From Magnetococcales bacterium (GTDB lineage Bacteria > Pseudomonadota > Magnetococcia > Magnetococcales > JADFWU01): 10,725 nt of DNA. The DNA lies in NCBI GenBank assembly GCA_015234045.1, contig JADFWU010000076.1, positions 1 to 10,725 of the forward strand. The letters run 5' to 3'. This document shows positions 5,922 through 10,725 of the stretch, piece after piece (the stretch's first letter is position 1; each line of letters opens with the position of its first letter). The position numbers were made by a program, and so were the translations under genes. The notes below the pieces were generated by a model that was given only the letters and a program-made list of their open reading frames with translations, did not search any database and had not been told where the DNA came from.

Positions 5922-6428
5922 ATGTGTACCGAAGATAAAAAATGTGCAGTTTGTGGTGGTTCCCTAATCCATGAGGAACGGGATAGGACATGCCGGTATA
6001 CCAAAAAGACCCGCAATAAACACGAGGTGTATTCTGTTCAGTATCATCAGCCTGGGTTGTGGTGTACCACCTGTGGTGAAGGTTACATCAAGGGAGATGA
6101 CCAGAAGGTTCACAATGCCGTGTTTACAACGCTACGGTCTAAAGTAGAAGGTGTCCTCTCTCCAACTGAGATTCAATGTATTCGTGAAAATCTCGGACTA
6201 TCCAAACGTAAAGCAAGCCTTCTCATCGGTGGTGGGCATAACGCCTTTCAGAAATATGAAACCGGTGAGGTGATGCCTTCTAAAAGTACATCATCCCTTA
6301 TCCGTTTGTTAGGTGCTCGACCAGAACTGATAAGTGTCCTTACATCATTGCAACAGCCTCAGCAAGATAAACATATCCACCTTCCAAACCACCAGGGTGA
6401 TGTGAAAATTCAGACCGTTTCAGCCTGA
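5922..6428 (+). CDS. mqsA: MqsA-family antitoxin and autorepressor
   Basis: This 168-residue protein has the two-domain layout of MqsA. The N-terminal zinc-binding domain carries CAVC (Cys8, Cys11) and CTTC (Cys48, Cys51), matching the four Cys of E. coli MqsA. The C-terminal helix-turn-helix starts near residue 80 (LSPTEIQCIRENLGLSKRKA) and contains GGGHNAFQKYETG (103-115). Asn107 matches the DNA-reading Asn97 of E. coli, while Arg101 is Lys111 here. The start ATG 5922 has a perfect AAGGAG at 5909-5914 and lies one base after the mqsR stop, the toxin-first order typical of this family. It is about 35 residues longer than E. coli MqsA; the last 25 residues (QQPQQDK onward) are a tail I cannot explain. 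The antitoxin is intact although its toxin is out of frame. It may still repress through the palindrome at 5560-5576. Confidence 0.9.
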   Translation: MCTEDKKCAVCGGSLIHEERDRTCRYTKKTRNKHEVYSVQYHQPGLWCTTCGEGYIKGDDQKVHNAVFTTLRSKVEGVLSPTEIQCIRENLGLSKRKASLLIGGGHNAFQKYETGEVMPSKSTSSLIRLLGARPELISVLTSLQQPQQDKHIHLPNHQGDVKIQTVSA

Positions 6429-6498
6429 ATGGCTACCAGACTAGAATGAGGTCAGGCGCTAAATATGTTTTGCTGATGTGCTTTTTCCGGTTGTCCGG

Positions 6499-7446
6499 TT
6501 ACTTGCCCTCGTGCTGTTGCATAAATCGCGTCACCGTCCGCATAAACCCTGGCAACTTCCCCAACGCCACCAACTCCAACATATTCTGCCGGTGTTTCTT
6601 ACCCCACCAACCCGACCATGTTTCCCCAGCCGGAACATCATTGGCAAGCCCTGTCGTACTGGCAATCTGCGCTCCAGCGCCAATGGTCAAATGCGGTGCA
6701 ATTCCCACCTGACCGCCAATCACCGCGCCCTCTTCAATTACTACCGAACCGGCAATGCCCGCCTTGGCAACAATAAGGACATGCCGCCCAACCTGAACGT
6801 TGTGTGCAATCTGAACCAAATTATCAATGCGCGTTCCCTGACCAATCACCGTTGCACCAAAACGCGCCCGATCCACAGTGGTGCCCGAGCCGATGTGGAC
6901 ATCATCATCAATGCGTACCGTACCAACATGAATGATGGCTTGATGACCCTGGCCGTCATACTCATAACCAAATCCCTCACCACCAATCACCGCGTTGCTG
7001 TGGATAACGCAATTCGAACCAATTCGGCAGCGGTCATGAATCACTGCACCTGCGTGGATAACCGTGTTGTCGCCAATCACAACATCAGCACCGATCACCG
7101 CCAATGCCCCAACCGCCACATCAACACCCAACTGCGCCGATGAATCAACACACGCCCGTGGATGGATACCAGAAACCGCCAAAGCCCGAGCACCAAGTAA
7201 CAGCGCGGCCTTGCCCGTTGTCACCGCCGGCGTGTCGCTGACTAAGCATGGTAGCGTGATCTGGTCGGCAAGTTTGACCGGTGCAATTAAAGCCGCTGCA
7301 TTGGTCGGTTCGTCCAAATACCGTTTCTCAGCTACAAAACTGATATCGCCCGATCCAGCATCACCTAGCGAAGCAACACCGCTGATCGCCACATCCGCAC
7401 CGTGATAGCGACAATTCAACTTTTCAGCCAGCGCAGATAGCAACAT
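6499..7446 (-). CDS. lpxD: UDP-3-O-acylglucosamine N-acyltransferase
   Basis: LpxD transfers an R-3-hydroxyacyl chain from acyl carrier protein to the amine of UDP-3-O-acyl-glucosamine, the third step of lipid A synthesis, in the cytoplasm. The 315-residue protein from ATG 7446 has the N-terminal uridine-binding domain (about 1-95, with GDISFVAEKRYLDEP). A left-handed beta helix of many hexapeptide repeats follows (about 95-275). The catalytic His is in NLVQIAHNVQVG (His215). HSNAVIGGEGFGYEYDG and GSGTTVDRA are LpxD signatures. I chose ATG 7446 because AGGGGG stands seven bases upstream and homologues start at this point; the frame extends 33 codons further but with no family sequence. The usual partners (bamA, skp, fabZ, lpxA) are not adjacent: mqsA converges from one side and the regulator at 7635 diverges on the other. 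Confidence 0.95.
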   Translation of the reverse strand: MLLSALAEKLNCRYHGADVAISGVASLGDAGSGDISFVAEKRYLDEPTNAAALIAPVKLADQITLPCLVSDTPAVTTGKAALLLGARALAVSGIHPRACVDSSAQLGVDVAVGALAVIGADVVIGDNTVIHAGAVIHDRCRIGSNCVIHSNAVIGGEGFGYEYDGQGHQAIIHVGTVRIDDDVHIGSGTTVDRARFGATVIGQGTRIDNLVQIAHNVQVGRHVLIVAKAGIAGSVVIEEGAVIGGQVGIAPHLTIGAGAQIASTTGLANDVPAGETWSGWWGKKHRQNMLELVALGKLPGFMRTVTRFMQQHEGK

Positions 7447-7634
7447 GGTCAATCCCCCTGATAATGTCTGTACAAATGCCCAAAACGACAGTTTAACGGA
7501 TACACAGGCACCCTTGTCTATAAATAAACGCCCATTTATGGCCAAATCTACAATTCTAACTGGTGGTCACAGACCTGTTTTCGGTATAAAGGATCTCTGG
7601 TAATTTGGAAACTGTCCCAATGGAAGGGTCGTTT

Positions 7635-8549
7635 ATGCCGTCCTGTATTCTAGTCGTAGAAGATGATTTGTTGAGCATGGAGCTTCTAAAGGAGCTTCTG
7701 AGCGAGGCGAAATACAGTTTTGAAACCGCTGAAAATGGCCATCAGGCTATCAAACACCTGGAAGCCACACCCGATCGGTTCAACGCTGTTCTTCTGGATC
7801 GAATGATGCCCGGTCTGGATGGGTTGGAAGTGCTCAATAAAATCAAATCCGATGACCAACTCAAAGCACTGCCGGTGATTTTTCAAACCGCTAAATCATC
7901 CCGAGAGGATATCCTCGAAGGATTGCAAGCCGGCGCACACTACTATATTACCAAGCCCTTTGAAGAAAAAAATCTGCTCGCCGTGGTCAATACAGCCGTT
8001 ACCGACCATCAGCGCTATCAAAGACTGCAATCCGAAATTGATGAAACTCTCGGCGCGTTACGTAATCTCAAACAGGGCGAATTCACGCTGCGTTCACTGA
8101 ACGAAGCACGAAAAGTGGCTACCTTGCTCGCTGTGCTCTGTCCTGATCCTCAACGCACCGTGCTCGGACTTTCCGAACTTCTGGTCAATGCCGTGGAACA
8201 TGGTAACCTCGGTATCGGCTATGATGAAAAATCCAAACTCAATGATCAAGGCGAATGGAAAAATGAAGTAAAACGCCGTCTTGATATGCCCGCATACCAA
8301 GATCGTCATGTGTCGGTTTTTTTCGAACGACAAGAACAGGGTGTGCAGTTTCTGATCAAAGACCAAGGACCGGGTTTCGATTGGCAACACTACCTGGAGT
8401 TCAGCCCGGAACGGGCGTTCGATACCCATGGACGCGGAATCGCTCTGGCAAAATCCATCAGCTTCGATCATGTGGAATATCTGGGTAATGGCAATACCGT
8501 CAAGGTGACGGTCAATCAAGAGGGGAGTGGTGCCACCAATCCTTCTTGA
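7635..8549 (+). CDS. Response regulator fused to a GHKL (RsbW-like) ATPase domain
   Basis: This cytoplasmic signalling protein has 304 residues from ATG 7635. The receiver domain spans about 4-122: acidic pair Asp10-Asp11, phospho-acceptor Asp55 in VLLDRMMPG, Thr85, and Lys107 in ITKPF. A short coiled linker follows (about 125-150). The C-terminal part is a GHKL ATPase: N box LSELLVNAVEHGNLGIG (179-195, Asn185), G1 box DQGPGFDW (243-250) and G2 box HGRGIALAKS (265-274). There is no dimerisation/phospho-acceptor His domain, so this is not a classical histidine kinase. The ATPase resembles anti-sigma kinases of the RsbW type. ATG 7635 has GGAAGGG at 7622-7628, seven bases away; ATG 7620 and TTG 7605 are alternatives with weaker sites. 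It diverges from lpxD and overlaps the 3' end of the convergent PqqD-like gene by 34 bp. The partner protein is not in the window. Confidence 0.88.
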   Translation: MPSCILVVEDDLLSMELLKELLSEAKYSFETAENGHQAIKHLEATPDRFNAVLLDRMMPGLDGLEVLNKIKSDDQLKALPVIFQTAKSSREDILEGLQAGAHYYITKPFEEKNLLAVVNTAVTDHQRYQRLQSEIDETLGALRNLKQGEFTLRSLNEARKVATLLAVLCPDPQRTVLGLSELLVNAVEHGNLGIGYDEKSKLNDQGEWKNEVKRRLDMPAYQDRHVSVFFERQEQGVQFLIKDQGPGFDWQHYLEFSPERAFDTHGRGIALAKSISFDHVEYLGNGNTVKVTVNQEGSGATNPS

Positions 8550-8827
8550 TCCATCCATATAATAATGCGCTCCACAGCCATTCGTTCTTCATCGGAGGCA
8601 TCAGACACGCCCAAACGATTGAACAGCGTGTCCAGAGTTGCCGGTTGTTCGGCCAGTTCCTGAAGAATATCCATCACCAATGCGTTGAGAAAATGCGTGT
8701 GACCGGTCATCGGATGGAGTAGGGCGGTCTTCTCTCCCTCCAACGGCTCACGCAAAAACCGATCCCAATACGGTACATGCCAGGTTCGGTCGTTTTTGAC
8801 CGTTTGTGCGGAAGCGGTGTTACTCAT
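8516..8827 (-). CDS. PqqD-family protein, HPr-rel-A system type
   Basis: This small protein (103 residues from ATG 8827) has the PqqD fold, a RiPP-precursor-binding winged helix. It carries the pattern of the subgroup associated with HPr-kinase-related protein A: TWHVPYWDRF, then ALLHPMTGHTHFLNALVMDIL, LQELAEQPATLDTLFNRLG, and a last helix with IIIWMDQEGLVAP. PqqD domains deliver peptides to modifying enzymes, but the substrate of this subgroup is not established. ATG 8827 overlaps the stop of the upstream GGDEF/EAL gene by eight bases (ATGAGTAA), which favours coupled translation. The longer frame to 8872 would add 15 residues lying inside that gene. The HPrK-like kinase expected beside it is absent; the next gene downstream is convergent and overlaps it by 34 bp. 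Confidence 0.75.
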   Translation of the reverse strand: MSNTASAQTVKNDRTWHVPYWDRFLREPLEGEKTALLHPMTGHTHFLNALVMDILQELAEQPATLDTLFNRLGVSDASDEERMAVERIIIWMDQEGLVAPLPS

Positions 8828-10725
8828 CGGCCTGCCAAGGTGGTGTGCTGCGTTGCTTGTATTCGGCGACAAACTTTATAAATTCCGGCCCGGCATTCGG
8901 ACGACTGATAAAATAACCCTGAACCTGATCACATCCCCAATCCCGCAACAACCGCAACTGCGTCACCTCTTCCACCCCCTCAGCGACAATATTCAACTTC
9001 AGATTCTTACCCAGTGAAATAATCGCACTGACAATGGCCGCGTCTTCGCTGTCCGCCGATAATTCACGCACAAAGGATTGATCAATCTTCAATGTCTGAA
9101 TCGGAAAGCGCTTCAAATAGCTTAATGATGAATAACCCGTACCAAAATCATCCACCGCGATGTCAATCTGCATGGCCTTCAACTCATCAAGTGTGGCAAT
9201 GGTCTGATCCAGATCATGCATTACCAGACTTTCAGTAATCTCCAACTCAAGATGCTCAGGCCCTAAACCGGTCTGATCCAAAACCGATTGAACATGGTTG
9301 ATCAATGCCTTCTGATGAAATTGTCTGGCCGAAAGATTGACCGCTACCTTTAAGTTGCCATGGCCTTGATCAATCCATTCCTGCGTCTGACGACACGCCT
9401 CAAATAAAATCCATTCTCCCAATGGCACAATCAAACCGGTCTCTTCGGCAATGGGAATGAACTCTGCCGGTGAAATAATCCCGGAATCCTGCTTCTCCCA
9501 ACGCACCAACGCTTCCATGCCGATGATCCGACCGCTTTTCAGACAGATCTTCGGTTGATAGAAAAGACGAAACTCCTCTTTCTCCAACCCCAACCGCATG
9601 CACTCCTCAAGCGACCGGCGGCGCGTGACCTTTTCGGTCATCTCCTGTTGATAAAAACGGAAATTATCCCGTCCTGCCTCCTTGGCATGATTCACCGCCA
9701 AATGGGCATTGCGTACCAAATCACCCGCATCCGCACCATCGTCTGGAAAGAGTGCCGCACCCAGACTCACCGTGCAGTAAAGCGTGTGCTTCTTGATGTA
9801 AAACGGCTTGGAAAAGGCTTTGGTCACCTTGTTGACCACTAACTCTGCATCCTTGGTAGAACCAATATCACGCAGTACAAAGCCCAATACATCGCCGCCA
9901 ATACGGCTTACCGTATCCCCTGAACGCACAACCTCACGCATCCGCCGCGCCACTTCCCGAAGCAGCATGTCACCGCAATCATGGCCTAAACTGTCGTTGA
10001 TGCGCTTAAATGCATCCAAGTCACACACCAATACCGACATCCGGCAGTTGCTGCGCTTGCTGTGATGAATCGCCTGATCCAGCCGGTCCATGAATAACTC
10101 ACGGTTCGGTAAACCGGTAAGTAGATCGTGATAGGTCCGATGATACAGCTGTTCCTGACTTTTACGGATATCTGTCAGATCATTAAACACGGCGATGTGC
10201 TGTTGAATCTTTCCGCTGTTGCCTTTGGCCGCCGTGACCGTGAGCATGGCTGGAAATTTCTCGCCATTGTGACGCACACTCCACACTTCACCGCGCCAAC
10301 GGTGCGAATCCTTTAACATGCCCCACATCTCGTCATAAAAAGTCGAGCGCTTGTTTTCGGCAAATAGATGAGCAAACTGCTGACCGGAAATGGTGTCTGC
10401 TGCATGTCCGGTCATGCTGGTGAACGCCGGATTCGCACTGATGATTATGCCCTCGCGGTCAAATAAAACCACGCCTTCGCCTGCCGCTTGAAATACCTCG
10501 GAAACCACATTCAACCGGTCTTCCGCCTGCGATAAGGCAGAGCTGAATACCTCAGTAGCAGATTGTAAACGCTCCTCAGCCTGTTTACGATCAGTCAGAT
10601 CACGAGCGATAACAACAATCCCGTCAATCTTCTGATGTGAATTCTGATACGGCTGAAAAGAGATATCCATCCAGCGCCGTCCCGCTTGATCATACTCCAC
10701 CCAGGATTGATAACTGAGCGACTCA
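8820..10725 (-). CDS. PAS-GGDEF-EAL protein, likely c-di-GMP phosphodiesterase (partial, 5' end outside window)
   Basis: The frame is open to the window edge, so the N-terminus is missing; residues below count from GTG 10700. The end of a PAS/PAC domain (1-40, DISFQPYQ and IARDLTDRKQAEERL) leads into a complete second PAS (about 62-180). The GGDEF domain covers about 190-350: HDLLTGLPNRELF, DLDAFKRINDSLGH, and a degenerate GGDVL (268-272) in place of GGDEF. The inhibitory-site RSGD (259-262) is intact. The EAL domain covers about 365-615 with all catalytic motifs: EALVRW (Glu396), NLSARQF (Asn455), ELEITES, DDFGTGYSS (Asp517-Asp518), LKID (Lys538, Asp540), AEGVE (Glu574) and QGY (594-596). 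It should therefore hydrolyse c-di-GMP, with the GGDEF part perhaps binding GTP or c-di-GMP. No membrane segment is visible in this part. The downstream PqqD-like gene overlaps it by eight bases. Confidence 0.92.
   Translation of the reverse strand, partial: ESLSYQSWVEYDQAGRRWMDISFQPYQNSHQKIDGIVVIARDLTDRKQAEERLQSATEVFSSALSQAEDRLNVVSEVFQAAGEGVVLFDREGIIISANPAFTSMTGHAADTISGQQFAHLFAENKRSTFYDEMWGMLKDSHRWRGEVWSVRHNGEKFPAMLTVTAAKGNSGKIQQHIAVFNDLTDIRKSQEQLYHRTYHDLLTGLPNRELFMDRLDQAIHHSKRSNCRMSVLVCDLDAFKRINDSLGHDCGDMLLREVARRMREVVRSGDTVSRIGGDVLGFVLRDIGSTKDAELVVNKVTKAFSKPFYIKKHTLYCTVSLGAALFPDDGADAGDLVRNAHLAVNHAKEAGRDNFRFYQQEMTEKVTRRRSLEECMRLGLEKEEFRLFYQPKICLKSGRIIGMEALVRWEKQDSGIISPAEFIPIAEETGLIVPLGEWILFEACRQTQEWIDQGHGNLKVAVNLSARQFHQKALINHVQSVLDQTGLGPEHLELEITESLVMHDLDQTIATLDELKAMQIDIAVDDFGTGYSSLSYLKRFPIQTLKIDQSFVRELSADSEDAAIVSAIISLGKNLKLNIVAEGVEEVTQLRLLRDWGCDQVQGYFISRPNAGPEFIKFVAEYKQRSTPPWQADE

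Noticed and set aside
6487-6498. CCGG-TTGT-CCGG hairpin as the lpxD terminator
   Set aside because: On the lpxD strand the stem is followed by A rather than T, and the stem is only four base pairs.
6478-7143. A 221-residue plus-strand frame opposite lpxD
   Set aside because: It is the antisense of the hexapeptide-repeat region; lpxD is unmistakable on the other strand.
1-10725. CRISPR arrays, tRNA or rRNA genes
   Set aside because: No regularly spaced repeats were seen and no tRNA-like cloverleaf or rRNA sequence was recognised on either strand.

Overview
The window comes from a Gram-negative bacterium, because it carries lpxD, the lipid A N-acyltransferase gene. The protein set (c-di-GMP signalling, a REC/GHKL regulator, a PqqD-like protein of the HPr-rel-A type, a sulfotransferase beside an FkbM methyltransferase) fits a proteobacterium. 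I cannot name the genus from sequence alone.

Left part (about 1-3008, all on +): the end of a surface-polysaccharide locus. It holds a flippase gene that lacks its usual N-terminus and carries a run of ten G, then a sulfotransferase that overlaps it, then an FkbM-type methyltransferase. Together they look like export and decoration of an extracellular glycan.

Middle part (about 3009-6430): an accessory island with three type II toxin-antitoxin modules separated by debris. The first is phd/parE-like with a truncated toxin. Next comes a stretch with no convincing gene, then a both-ends-truncated, frameshifted IS1182-like transposase. The second module, on the minus strand, looks intact and ends in a long AT-rich terminator hairpin that contains the toxin stop codon. 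The third is mqsRA, where a 13-bp tandem duplication right behind the start codon throws the mqsR toxin out of frame while the mqsA antitoxin stays intact. Two of three toxins are thus broken and all three antitoxins are kept.

Right part (about 6499-10725): housekeeping and signalling genes. lpxD (minus) stands alone. Divergent from it is a receiver domain fused to a GHKL/RsbW-like ATPase. Converging on that, with a 34-bp overlap of 3' ends, is a small PqqD-family protein translated in overlap with a PAS-GGDEF-EAL protein that runs off the window. The GGDEF motif is degenerate but the EAL motifs are complete, so the protein looks like a c-di-GMP phosphodiesterase.

Base composition changes across the island. 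The + strand is strongly G and T rich on the left and C rich on the right, and the + strand gene on the right does not follow the left-hand bias. The best single discovery is the mqsR duplication. I see no clear evidence of a wholly new defence or mobile system.
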